Under the pieces are notes generated by a model. That model was given only the letters and a program-made list of their open reading frames with translations, ran no database searches and was not told the origin of the DNA. A stretch of 8,680 nt of DNA from Chloroflexota bacterium (GTDB taxonomy: Bacteria > Chloroflexota > Dehalococcoidia > SHYM01). Shown here piece after piece: positions 1-6,182 of the stretch. The position numbers were made by a program, and so were the translations under genes. The stretch spans positions 1-8,680 of the forward strand of contig JACQGV010000173.1 in the NCBI GenBank assembly GCA_016199375.1. The letters run 5' to 3'. Every line of letters starts with the position of its first letter. Within the stretch, counting starts at the first letter, position 1.

Positions 1-137
1 GCCCCAGACTGGCCCAGGGCCGTCTGCGGCGGTCTTGCCTGCCCGCGGTGCCGCCCTATATTACGGCATTGGGGGCGGAAGAGCAGCAGGCCCCGCTCAA
101 AGAGGCGCGCCGCTAGTGCATCTCCCTCTCGTCCTCC
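1..137. other. Upstream flank without an assignable gene
   Basis: No gene can be supported here. One forward frame is open from base 3 to a TAG at 114-116 (37 codons, mostly G or C at third positions) and could be the 3' end of an upstream gene, but the peptide has no motif I recognise, and another forward frame is also open throughout. It does not look like the end of RpoC, the common neighbour of rpsL. A GGCGG/CCGCC inverted pair lies at 28-32 and 51-55. No tRNA or terminator is evident. Confidence 0.4.
35..62 (+). promoter_or_regulatory. Possible second, weaker upstream promoter
   Basis: TTGCCT at 35-40 and TATATT at 57-62 are separated by 16 bp. The -10 matches five of six consensus bases, while the -35 is weaker. 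It would lie about 100 bp upstream of the much better promoter at 138-166 and could make a longer rpsL leader. AT-rich hexamers are rare in this GC-rich sequence, which gives it some weight, but a chance match is quite possible. Confidence 0.25.
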
Positions 138-166
138 TTGACACCGCCACTGGGGCTGGATATACT
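138..166 (+). promoter_or_regulatory. Sigma-70-type promoter of the str/S10 operon
   Basis: A perfect -35 hexamer TTGACA (138-143) and a -10 hexamer TATACT (161-166, five of six consensus bases) are separated by the optimal 17 bp. Transcription should start near 172-174, leaving a leader of about 70 nt before the rpsL GTG at 244. It is the only strong housekeeping promoter I find in the window, so it probably drives rpsL-rpsG and, by readthrough or processing, the genes beyond. Confidence 0.85.
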
Positions 167-184
167 TCCAAACTGGCGTTCAAA

Positions 185-222
185 CCATCTCAACGGATGG
201 CCTGGGCTTCTTTTTGCCCCAG
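185..222 (+). promoter_or_regulatory. Structured rpsL leader with U-run, possible attenuator
   Basis: Two hairpins can form in the 5' leader. CCATC (185-189) pairs with GATGG (196-200) around a 6-nt loop. CTGGG (202-206) pairs with CCCAG (218-222) around a loop containing TTCTTTTT (208-215). The first stem followed by the U-run loosely resembles a weak terminator; the second sequesters the U-run and sits just before the Shine-Dalgarno sequence. Regulation by a ribosomal protein or by attenuation is plausible but unproven. It matches no named leader family that I recognise. Confidence 0.35.
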
Positions 223-243
223 CGGTTCAGAGGGAGGGCGGGT

Positions 244-663
<420 letters not shown>

Positions 664-672
<9 letters not shown>

Positions 673-692
673 CGCCCGGGGACGGCCTGACG
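664..692 (+). repeat. Short direct repeat at the rpsL-rpsG junction
   Basis: ACGGCCTGACG occurs at 664-674, spanning the rpsL stop codon, and again at 682-692, 18 bp later. It looks like a small local duplication of the stop-codon context. The 35-bp spacer otherwise holds only the rpsG ribosome-binding site. Confidence 0.6.
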
Positions 693-707
693 TAAGGATA
701 GGAGACC

Positions 708-1178
708 ATGCCGCGGCGTAGCGCAGCCGAGAGAAGGGCGATAGCCCCGGACCCTAAGTACAACAGCGTCTCCTTGGCGCGCTTCATCAACAAGGTGATG
801 CAGCGGGGCAAGAAGAGCGTGGCCCAGACGATTGTCTACCGGGCGCTAGAGGATCTGGAGCGCCAGGAGCGCAAGCCGGCCCTCGACATCTTCGAGCAGG
901 CGGTGCGCAACTGCACTCCACTGCTTGAGGTCAAGCCCCGGCGGGTGGGCGGCGCCACCTACCAGGTGCCGGTGGAGATCCGGGCGGAGCGGCGCACCAC
1001 CCTGGCCATGCGCTGGATGCTCCAGTCGGCGCAGTCCCGCAAGGGCCAGCCGATGCACCGGCGCCTGGCCGCCGAGCTGCTGGACGCCTACAAGGGGACC
1101 GGGACTACCGTGAAGAAGAAGGAGGATACCCACCGCATGGCGGAGGCCAACAAGGCTTTCGTCCACTATCGTTGGTAA
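708..1178 (+). CDS. rpsG: 30S ribosomal protein S7
   Basis: S7 is a primary 16S rRNA-binding protein that nucleates assembly of the 30S head and lines the E-site/mRNA exit region. The 156-residue length and the motifs match the family: YNSVSLARFINKVMQRGKKS (residues 19-38), VKPRRVGGATYQVPVE near 76-91 and a C-terminal THRMAEANKAFVHYRW. The ATG at 708 is preceded by AAGGA (694-698) and AGGAG (700-704). It follows rpsL by 35 bp. In E. coli S7 represses its operon by binding the rpsL-rpsG spacer; the spacer here is short and shows no obvious S7-site mimic. A strong hairpin with a U-run follows 16 bp after the stop, which sets rpsL-rpsG apart from fusA. Nothing suggests damage. Confidence 0.97.
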   Translation: MPRRSAAERRAIAPDPKYNSVSLARFINKVMQRGKKSVAQTIVYRALEDLERQERKPALDIFEQAVRNCTPLLEVKPRRVGGATYQVPVEIRAERRTTLAMRWMLQSAQSRKGQPMHRRLAAELLDAYKGTGTTVKKKEDTHRMAEANKAFVHYRW

Positions 1179-1193
1179 CAGCCAGGCTTTCGT
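1153..1193 (+). repeat. 10-bp direct repeat flanking the rpsG stop
   Basis: AGGCTTTCGT occurs inside the last codons of rpsG (1153-1162) and again at 1184-1193, ending directly before the terminator-like stem at 1195. The copies are 31 bp apart. They could be binding sites or a chance duplication; nothing else marks their function. Confidence 0.5.
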
Positions 1194-1194
1194 A

Positions 1195-1227
1195 ATGGGC
1201 GGCGGAGCGTCCGTCGCCCATCTTTTT
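1195..1227 (+). terminator. Intrinsic terminator between rpsG and fusA
   Basis: ATGGGCGGCGGA (1195-1206) pairs with TCCGTCGCCCAT (1210-1221) in a 12-bp stem with one G-U pair and a GCG loop, followed directly by CTTTTT (1222-1227). This is a textbook Rho-independent terminator layout. Because fusA and more than ten further genes follow without a clear promoter of their own, it may be a partial terminator setting the ratio of S12/S7 to later genes, or a processing site. Confidence 0.85.
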
Positions 1228-1238
1228 GCCAGGGAGCT

Positions 1239-1268
1239 CCCGCCACCGGGCCCAGCGGCCGGGGCGGG
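1239..1268 (+). promoter_or_regulatory. Second GC-rich hairpin before fusA
   Basis: CCCGCC (1239-1244) pairs with GGCGGG (1263-1268), and the inner CCGG (1246-1249) pairs with CCGG (1259-1262), around a 9-nt loop. No U-run follows. It lies between the terminator and the fusA start and may protect the 5' end of a processed fusA message or belong to its leader. In such GC-rich DNA, stems like this can arise by chance. I found no good -35/-10 pair in 1228-1307; TTGCCA at 1226-1231 has no partnered -10. Confidence 0.35.
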
Positions 1269-1307
1269 CTCTGAAACCGGCGACGGTCATAGGTTGGGTG
1301 ACATCTG

Positions 1308-3404
1308 ATGCCCAGGGCATTCCCGCTCGAACGAGTCCGCAACATAGGGATCATCGCTCACATTGACGCGGGGAAGACCACCGTCAGCGAGCGTATCCTG
1401 TATTACACCGGCCGCACCTACAAGATGGGCGAGGTCCATGAGGGCACAGCCGTCATGGACTGGATGCCCCAGGAGCGGGAGCGGGGCATCACCATCACCG
1501 CCGCCGCTACCACGGCCAACTGGCGCGAGCACCAGGTCAACATCATAGATACCCCGGGCCATGTGGACTTCACCGTGGAGGTGGAGCGCAGCCTGCGGGT
1601 CCTGGACGGCGGCGTGGTGGTCTTCGACGCCGTGGCGGGCGTCGAGCCCCAGTCCGAGACCGTCTGGCGCCAGGCCGACAAGTACCGCGTGCCCCGGGTC
1701 TGCTTCATCAACAAGATGGACCGGGTGGGCGCCGACTACCCCCACACCATCCGCATGATCGCCGACCGCCTGCAGGCCGTCCCCTGCCCCATCCAGTACC
1801 CGCTCGGCCGCGAGGAGGCTTTCCAGGGGATGGTGGACCTCATGACCGGTAAGGCCTGGGTCTTCGGCGACGACCGCGACCAACCGCCCCAAGAGGTGCC
1901 GGTGCCCGAGGAGTGCCGCGAGGAGGTCGCCGAGTACCACCGGGTCATGGTGGAGCGCATCTCCGAGACCGACGATGTCCTGCTGGAAGCCTATGTGGAA
2001 GGGCGTGAGGTTTCCGGGGAGCAGTTGAAGCAGGCCTTGCGGCGCGCCACCATCGCGGCCCGCCTCGTCCCGGTCCTCTGCGGCAGCGCCCTGAAGAACA
2101 AGGGCGTCCGGGCCCTGCTGGACGCGGTGGTGGACTACCTCCCCTCGCCCCTCGACGTGCCGCCGTTGGCCGGGGAGAACCCCCGGACGGGGCAGCAGGA
2201 GGAGCGGCCCGCCCGGGACGAGGCCCCCTTCAGCGCCCTGGTCTTCAAGATCGTCTCCGATCCCTATATCGGCCGGCTGGCCTACCTGCGGGTGTACTCC
2301 GGCGTGGCCCGGACGGGCGCTGCCATCTATAACACCAACCAAGACCGCCGGGAGCGCTTCGGTCGCCTGGTCCTGATGCACGCCAACCGCAGGGAAGAAG
2401 TGGAAGAATTGCCCGCCGGCAGCATCGGGGCCGCCGTGGGCCTCAAGAGCACCTACACCGGCGATACTATCTGCGATCCCCAGGCCCCGGTCCGCTTCGA
2501 GAGCATCGTCTTCCCGGAGCCCGTCATCTCCATGGCCATTGAGCCCAAGAGCAAGGCCGATGAGGACAGGCTGGGCGAGGTCATCCAACGGCTGACCGAC
2601 GAGGACCCGACCTTCCACGCCCGCTTCGACGCCGAGACGAGCCAGACCATCATCTCGGGGATGGGGGAGCTGCACCTGGACATCATCGCCGACCGTATGC
2701 TCCGGGAGTACCGGTTGGAGGCCCGGCTGGGCCGGCCCCAGGTAGCCTACAAGGAGACCGTCACTGCCCAGGCCAGGGCCCAGGGCCGTTTTGTGCGGCA
2801 GAGCGGGGGGCGCGGCCAGTACGGCGACGTCTGGCTGGAGGTCGAGCCCCGTGAGCCAGGCCAGGGGTTTGAGTTCGTCAACAAAGTGGTCGGGGGGACG
2901 GTCCCCAGGGAGTTCGTCCCCGCGGTGGAGGCGGGCGTCCGGGACGCCCTGCAGTCGGGCCCCCTGGCTGGCTACCCGGTAGTGGACATACGAGTAGCCT
3001 TGGTGGACGGCTCCTACCATGAAGTGGACTCCAGCGAGCTGGCCTTCAAGATGGCCGGCGCCATCGGCCTCAAGGCCGCCATCGAGCAGGCCCAGCCGGT
3101 GCTGCTGGAGCCCATCATGAAGATGGAGGTTGTCACCCCCGATAGCTTCCTGGGCGCAGTCCTGGGGGACCTGAGCAGCCGCCGCGCCGTCATCAGCGGC
3201 ATCGAGACCCGCGGCAACATCAGCATCATCCCGGTCCATATCCCCTTGGCCGAGACTTTCGGCTATACTACAGACTTGCGCTCCCTGACCGAGGGCAGGG
3301 CGTCCAGCTCCATGGAGTTTGCGCGCTACCAGCCGGTGTCCCCGAGCCTGGTGGATGAGATCATGGAGCGTGGTAAGGGCCGCCGGGTGGCGCAGCGGGC
3401 CTGA
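1308..3404 (+). CDS. fusA: Translation elongation factor G
   Basis: EF-G is the cytoplasmic GTPase that translocates tRNA and mRNA on the ribosome and, with RRF, splits post-termination ribosomes. The 698-residue length is standard. All GTPase motifs are intact: P-loop AHIDAGKTT (17-25), switch I RGITIT (59-64), DTPGH (81-85, with catalytic His85), NKMD (135-138) and GSAL (259-262). The G' insert, beta-barrel domain II, and domains III-V follow, including domain [18 protein letters not shown] near residue 500. The ATG at 1308 fits the family N-terminus; the Shine-Dalgarno is modest (GGGTGA, 1296-1301). It follows rpsG after a 129-bp terminator-bearing gap and precedes rpsJ by 20 bp, with no tuf in between. 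The canonical motifs favour the housekeeping EF-G1 over the paralogue EF-G2. The stop is TGA. Confidence 0.98.
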   Translation: MPRAFPLERVRNIGIIAHIDAGKTTVSERILYYTGRTYKMGEVHEGTAVMDWMPQERERGITITAAATTANWREHQVNIIDTPGHVDFTVEVERSLRVLDGGVVVFDAVAGVEPQSETVWRQADKYRVPRVCFINKMDRVGADYPHTIRMIADRLQAVPCPIQYPLGREEAFQGMVDLMTGKAWVFGDDRDQPPQEVPVPEECREEVAEYHRVMVERISETDDVLLEAYVEGREVSGEQLKQALRRATIAARLVPVLCGSALKNKGVRALLDAVVDYLPSPLDVPPLAGENPRTGQQEERPARDEAPFSALVFKIVSDPYIGRLAYLRVYSGVARTGAAIYNTNQDRRERFGRLVLMHANRREEVEELPAGSIGAAVGLKSTYTGDTICDPQAPVRFESIVFPEPVISMAIEPKSKADEDRLGEVIQRLTDEDPTFHARFDAETSQTIISGMGELHLDIIADRMLREYRLEARLGRPQVAYKETVTAQARAQGRFVRQSGGRGQYGDVWLEVEPREPGQGFEFVNKVVGGTVPREFVPAVEAGVRDALQSGPLAGYPVVDIRVALVDGSYHEVDSSELAFKMAGAIGLKAAIEQAQPVLLEPIMKMEVVTPDSFLGAVLGDLSSRRAVISGIETRGNISIIPVHIPLAETFGYTTDLRSLTEGRASSSMEFARYQPVSPSLVDEIMERGKGRRVAQRA

Positions 3405-3424
3405 ATCGGGAGAGAGTTGGAGCA

Positions 3425-3733
3425 ATGGCGCGGCAGCGGATTCGCATCAAGCTGAAGGGGTACGACCACAAGACCGTGGACCGCTCGGCGGAGCAGATCG
3501 TGGAGACGGCGGAGCGGACGGGAGCGGCGGTAGCCGGCCCGATTCCGCTGCCCACCCGCATCGAGCGCTTCACCGTGAACCGTTCGCCCTTCATAGACAA
3601 GGACTCCCGGGAGCAGTTCGAGATCAGGACCCACAAGCGCCTGATAGACATCTACGATCCCTCCTCCAAGGTCGTGGACAGCCTGACCCGGCTCCAACTG
3701 CCCTCTGGCGTGGATATCGAGATCAAGCTCTAG
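3425..3733 (+). CDS. rpsJ: 30S ribosomal protein S10
   Basis: S10 is a 30S head protein, and its family also serves in transcription antitermination as NusE, bound to NusB. The 102-residue product matches the family throughout: [11 protein letters not shown] near 5-15, [20 protein letters not shown] at about 41-60, and a C-terminal region ending in [11 protein letters not shown]. The ATG at 3425 has GGGAGAGAG (3408-3416) at a suitable distance. S10 normally opens its own operon behind a long leader recognised by L4; here only 20 bp separate it from fusA, leaving no room for such a leader or a promoter. The S10 genes are therefore fused to the str genes. The next gene starts 12 bp after its stop. 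Confidence 0.97.
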   Translation: MARQRIRIKLKGYDHKTVDRSAEQIVETAERTGAAVAGPIPLPTRIERFTVNRSPFIDKDSREQFEIRTHKRLIDIYDPSSKVVDSLTRLQLPSGVDIEIKL

Positions 3734-3745
3734 GGCGGAAGGGAG

Positions 3746-4468
3746 ATGAAGGAGCAGCGGCAGCAGGACACGCGGGACCGGTTCGCCGGCTTCCGCCACG
3801 GGTTGCGGGTGCAGGACAAGGCCCCGGCCTTCACCCTCCAGGACCTGTCCGGCGCCCCGGTCTCCCTGGCCGACTTTGCGGGGACAAAGCATGTGGTGCT
3901 GGAGTTCGGGGCCATCACCTGACCGCCCTGCGCGACGGCGGTGCCGTCCATGCACAGGCTATACGACCAGTGGGCGGGGCCAGATATCGAGTTCTTGTTC
4001 GTGTATTGTCGGGAGCCCCATCCGGGGCGCGTCTACCCGCAGCCGGCCGCCTACGAGGAGCGGGTGGCCCAGGCCCGGACCTTTGCTGAGAAGTACGGCA
4101 GCCCGCTGCACATCCTGGTGGATGCGATGGACAGCCCGGTGCAGCGGGCCTACGGCGACCTGCCCAACATGGCCTATGTCATCAGCAAGCGAGGGCTGAT
4201 GGTCTATAAGGCGAGCTGGACCAAGCCGGACGAGATCGGCGCCCTGCTGCGCAACTTGAGGGAGGCGGAGCAGGCCCGCGCACAGAGTAAGCAGGTGTTC
4301 TCGGTGTACACGGAGAAGATCGAGTACAACAGCCCCGAGTGGGAGGCGCGCCGCCTGGCCGAGACCCGGCGCGTCCTCGTCGAGGCGGGCTCCCCTGACC
4401 TGAAGCTGTTCGGCCTGGAGCCCGGGGAACAGGGCGCCGCCGCGCCGGCCGGGGACCAGAGGACGTAG
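3746..4468 (+). CDS. Putative selenoprotein, deiodinase-like redoxin (Sec59)
   Basis: The gene encodes a 240-residue thioredoxin-fold protein if the in-frame TGA at 3920-3922 (codon 59) is read as selenocysteine. The ATG at 3746 has GGAAGGGAG immediately upstream. Residues 20-46 read like an AhpC/TSA redoxin N-terminus (APAFTLQDLSGAPVSLADF). The active site is EFGAIT-U-PPC, placing Sec59 and Cys62 in a UxxC redox motif. FLFVYCREPHPG (83-94) corresponds to the deiodinase segment usually written VYxxEAHP, and LVDAMDSPVQRAYG (124-137) with YVISKRGLMVYK (144-155) matches the rest of that family. Residues from about 172 form a charged tail of unknown role. No signal peptide or membrane segment is seen, so it is probably cytoplasmic. 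The substrate is unknown; thiol-disulfide or peroxide chemistry, or reductive dehalogenation, are options from the family only. The alternative is a nonsense-mutated redoxin, which the intact 180-codon downstream frame and adjacent hairpin argue against. Confidence 0.82.
3920..3922 (+). other. In-frame UGA, predicted selenocysteine codon
   Basis: This TGA is the only stop between the ATG at 3746 and the TAG at 4466-4468, and it falls at the catalytic Cys/Sec position of the redoxin/deiodinase fold. TGA serves as the ordinary stop of rpsL and fusA in this same window, so whole-genome reassignment to Trp, Gly or Cys is unlikely. Confidence 0.8.
3929..3954 (+). promoter_or_regulatory. Candidate bacterial SECIS hairpin
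   Basis: GACGGC (3934-3939) pairs perfectly with GCCGTC (3943-3948) around the triloop GGT (3940-3942). TGC (3929-3931) with GCA (3952-3954) can extend it below a 2x3 internal loop. The loop begins 18 nt after the UGA. Bacterial SECIS elements bound by SelB lie within the coding sequence just downstream of UGA, with a small apical loop carrying G in its first two positions, and this fits. A competing CCGCC (3923-3927)/GGCGG (3937-3941) stem is possible, and GC-rich DNA forms hairpins easily. Confidence 0.65.
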
Positions 4469-4470
4469 CT

Positions 4471-5133
4471 ATGATCAGCGGCCTATTAGGAAAAAAGGTA
4501 GGCGTGACCCAGTTCTTCCGCCCCGATGGCACCCTGGTGGCCGCCACCGCTATCGAGGCCGGGCCCTGCACGATTACCCAGATCAGGACGACCCCCAAGG
4601 ACGGGTATGAGGGGGTGCAGGTGGGCTTCGGCCAGCGCCAGCGGCTGAACCAGCCCCAGCGGGGGCACCTGAAGGCGTCGGGCAGCAGCGCGCGCCATCT
4701 GCGGGAATTCGCGGCCACGGACTACGCCTCCCTGAAGGTGGGGCAGAGGGTGGACGTGAGCATCTTCCAGCGCGGCGACTTTGTCCAGGTGGCGGGGGTG
4801 TCCAAGGGCCGGGGTTTCCAGGGGGGAGTCAAGCGCTACCATTTCAAGGGCGGCCCCAAGACCCATGGCCAGAGCGACCGCCATCGCGGCCCGGGCTCCG
4901 TCGGCTCCACCACCACCCCGGGCCATGTCATGAAGGGCCTGCGCATGGCGGGCCACATGGGCCATGAGCGGGTGACGGTGCGGAACCTGCGGGTGCTGGA
5001 GGCCGACCCCCAGCGCAACCTGCTCCTGGTCCAGGGCGCAGTTCCGGGTCCCAACGGGGGACTGCTGGAGATCATGAGGGCCAAACGGCCCCCGCGGGCC
5101 AAGCAGGCGCCTCCGGCGCCGGCGAAGAAGTAG
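4471..5133 (+). CDS. rplC: 50S ribosomal protein L3
   Basis: L3 binds the 3' end of 23S rRNA, starts 50S assembly and reaches toward the peptidyl transferase centre. The product has 220 residues: MISGLLGKKVGVTQFF at the start, KGRGFQGGVKRYHFKGGPKT at about 112-131, and the loop GQSDRHRGPGSVGSTTTPG followed by GLRMAGHMG. The Gln that PrmB methylates in E. coli L3 is not seen in the GSTTTPG stretch. A short basic Pro/Ala tail (RPPRAKQAPPAPAKK) ends the protein. The ATG at 4471 is only 2 bp past the stop of the selenoprotein gene, and its Shine-Dalgarno AGAGGA (4458-4463) lies inside that gene's last codons, so the two are probably translationally coupled. Confidence 0.97.
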   Translation: MISGLLGKKVGVTQFFRPDGTLVAATAIEAGPCTITQIRTTPKDGYEGVQVGFGQRQRLNQPQRGHLKASGSSARHLREFAATDYASLKVGQRVDVSIFQRGDFVQVAGVSKGRGFQGGVKRYHFKGGPKTHGQSDRHRGPGSVGSTTTPGHVMKGLRMAGHMGHERVTVRNLRVLEADPQRNLLLVQGAVPGPNGGLLEIMRAKRPPRAKQAPPAPAKK

Positions 5134-5144
5134 GCGTGGCCTCC

Positions 5145-5876
5145 ATGCAACTGCCAATCAAGAATCTCAAGGGAGAAGCGGCGGGCCAGGTTGAGGCCAG
5201 CGACTACGTCTTTGGCGTGGCGCCCCACCGGGCGGTGCTCCACCAGGCCCTGGTGGCCGGGTGGGCCAATGCCCGCCAGGGCAATGTCAACACCAAGACC
5301 CGGGGCGAGGTGGAGGGGAGCACCCGCAAGCTCTACGCGCAGAAGCACACGGGCCGGGCGCGGCGGGGCTCCATCCGTTCCCCCCTGCTGCGCCACGGCG
5401 GCATCGCCTTCGGGCCCAAGCCCCGCGATTTCACCCAGGCCCTGCCCAAGAAGATGCGCCGGCTGGCCATCCGCTCCGCCCTCTCGGCCCACGCCGCTGA
5501 GGGCACCCTGACCGTCGTGGAGGGGTGGGCGCTGGGGGAGGCCAAGGCGCGGTCGGTGGCGCAGGCGCTGAAGGCGCTGGGCGCTGGCAAGAGCGCCCTC
5601 CTGGCTACTGCCGGGGTGGACAAGGTGCTGGTGCGCTGCGCGCGCAACCTGCCCGGAGTCCGGACCACGCCCGCCGACCAGCTAAACACCCGCGACCTGC
5701 TGGCGCACGAGAGCCTGATCATGACCGTGGACGCCGTGCGGCGGTGCGAGGCCCTGTGGGGCGCGCCCGCGGGGAGTATCCGCAAACCGGCCTCCGGGGG
5801 AGTTGTCCCGCCGCCGCCGGGCCGGCAGCCTCGCGGCCGCCGGGGGGTCCCGGCCGCCCCGGTTGGTGAGGAGTAA
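5145..5876 (+). CDS. rplD: 50S ribosomal protein L4 with C-terminal extension
   Basis: L4 binds 23S rRNA, and its extended loop forms part of the exit-tunnel constriction. In E. coli it also represses the S10 operon. I chose ATG 5145 because it gives the family-like MQLPIKNLKGE; an in-frame GTG at 5136 would add three residues and has a similarly poor Shine-Dalgarno. The 243-residue product shows FGVAPHRAVLHQALVAGWAN, then NTKTRGEVEGSTRKLYAQKH and TGRARRGSIRSP (tunnel loop). His68 stands where many bacteria have Gly in QKGTGRAR. The domain ends near ALWGAP, and about 38 Pro/Gly/Arg-rich residues follow (206-243), longer than typical L4. No long leader for classical L4 autoregulation exists ahead of rpsJ. 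Confidence 0.95.
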   Translation: MQLPIKNLKGEAAGQVEASDYVFGVAPHRAVLHQALVAGWANARQGNVNTKTRGEVEGSTRKLYAQKHTGRARRGSIRSPLLRHGGIAFGPKPRDFTQALPKKMRRLAIRSALSAHAAEGTLTVVEGWALGEAKARSVAQALKALGAGKSALLATAGVDKVLVRCARNLPGVRTTPADQLNTRDLLAHESLIMTVDAVRRCEALWGAPAGSIRKPASGGVVPPPPGRQPRGRRGVPAAPVGEE

Positions 5877-5881
5877 CGGCC

Positions 5882-6166
5882 ATGCACCCCCTCGAGGTCC
5901 TGCGCCGCCCCCTCGTCACCGAGAAGAGCACCGCTCTGAGTGCCCAGGCCAAGTATGTCTTCGAGGTGGCGCTGGGAGCCAACAAGCGCCAGGTCAAGGA
6001 GGCCGTCGAGCGGGCCTTCAACGTCGGCGTCGTCAAGGTCAATGTGATGAACATGCACGCGGAGCGTCGCCGGGCGGGCCGCCGGCTCTTCTATACCAGC
6101 CCCTGGAAAAAGGCCGTTGTCACCCTCAAGCCAGGCGACAAGATAACCCTGTTCGAGGGTGTTTAG
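5882..6166 (+). CDS. rplW: 50S ribosomal protein L23
   Basis: L23 sits at the polypeptide exit-tunnel rim and is the docking site for trigger factor and SRP. The 94-residue product is typical: [14 protein letters not shown] (7-20), [20 protein letters not shown] (25-44), [12 protein letters not shown], and a C-terminal [20 protein letters not shown]. The ATG at 5882 is preceded by GGTGAGGAG (5865-5873), which overlaps the last codons and stop of rplD and suggests coupling. rplB follows 16 bp downstream. It is a normal S10-cluster member with no anomaly. Confidence 0.97.
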   Translation: MHPLEVLRRPLVTEKSTALSAQAKYVFEVALGANKRQVKEAVERAFNVGVVKVNVMNMHAERRRAGRRLFYTSPWKKAVVTLKPGDKITLFEGV

Positions 6167-6182
6167 GCCGGAGCGTAACGCT

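Noticed and set aside
214..243. TTG at 214 as the rpsL start
   Set aside because: It adds ten residues absent from S12 proteins and overlaps the leader hairpin. GTG 244 has a strong Shine-Dalgarno and gives [10 protein letters not shown].
1287..3425. A 712-codon open frame on the minus strand covering all of fusA
   Set aside because: It mirrors the EF-G codons. In GC-rich genes the antisense frame is often open, the peptide has no recognisable domain, and fusA on the plus strand is unmistakable.
3920..3922. UGA reassigned to Trp, Gly or Cys across the genome
   Set aside because: TGA terminates rpsL at 670-672 and fusA at 3402-3404 precisely where those proteins should end, and Trp is encoded by TGG throughout.
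3319..4089. A 256-codon plus-strand frame spanning the end of fusA, rpsJ and the UGA region, suggesting a frameshift rather than Sec
   Set aside because: Its translation is Arg/Gly-rich with no family similarity. The redoxin motifs before and after the UGA are in one and the same other frame, so no frameshift is needed.
3941..4468. A separate gene starting at GTG 3941
   Set aside because: It would lack the redoxin N-terminus and active site and has no Shine-Dalgarno of its own. The in-frame upstream 58 codons match the family.
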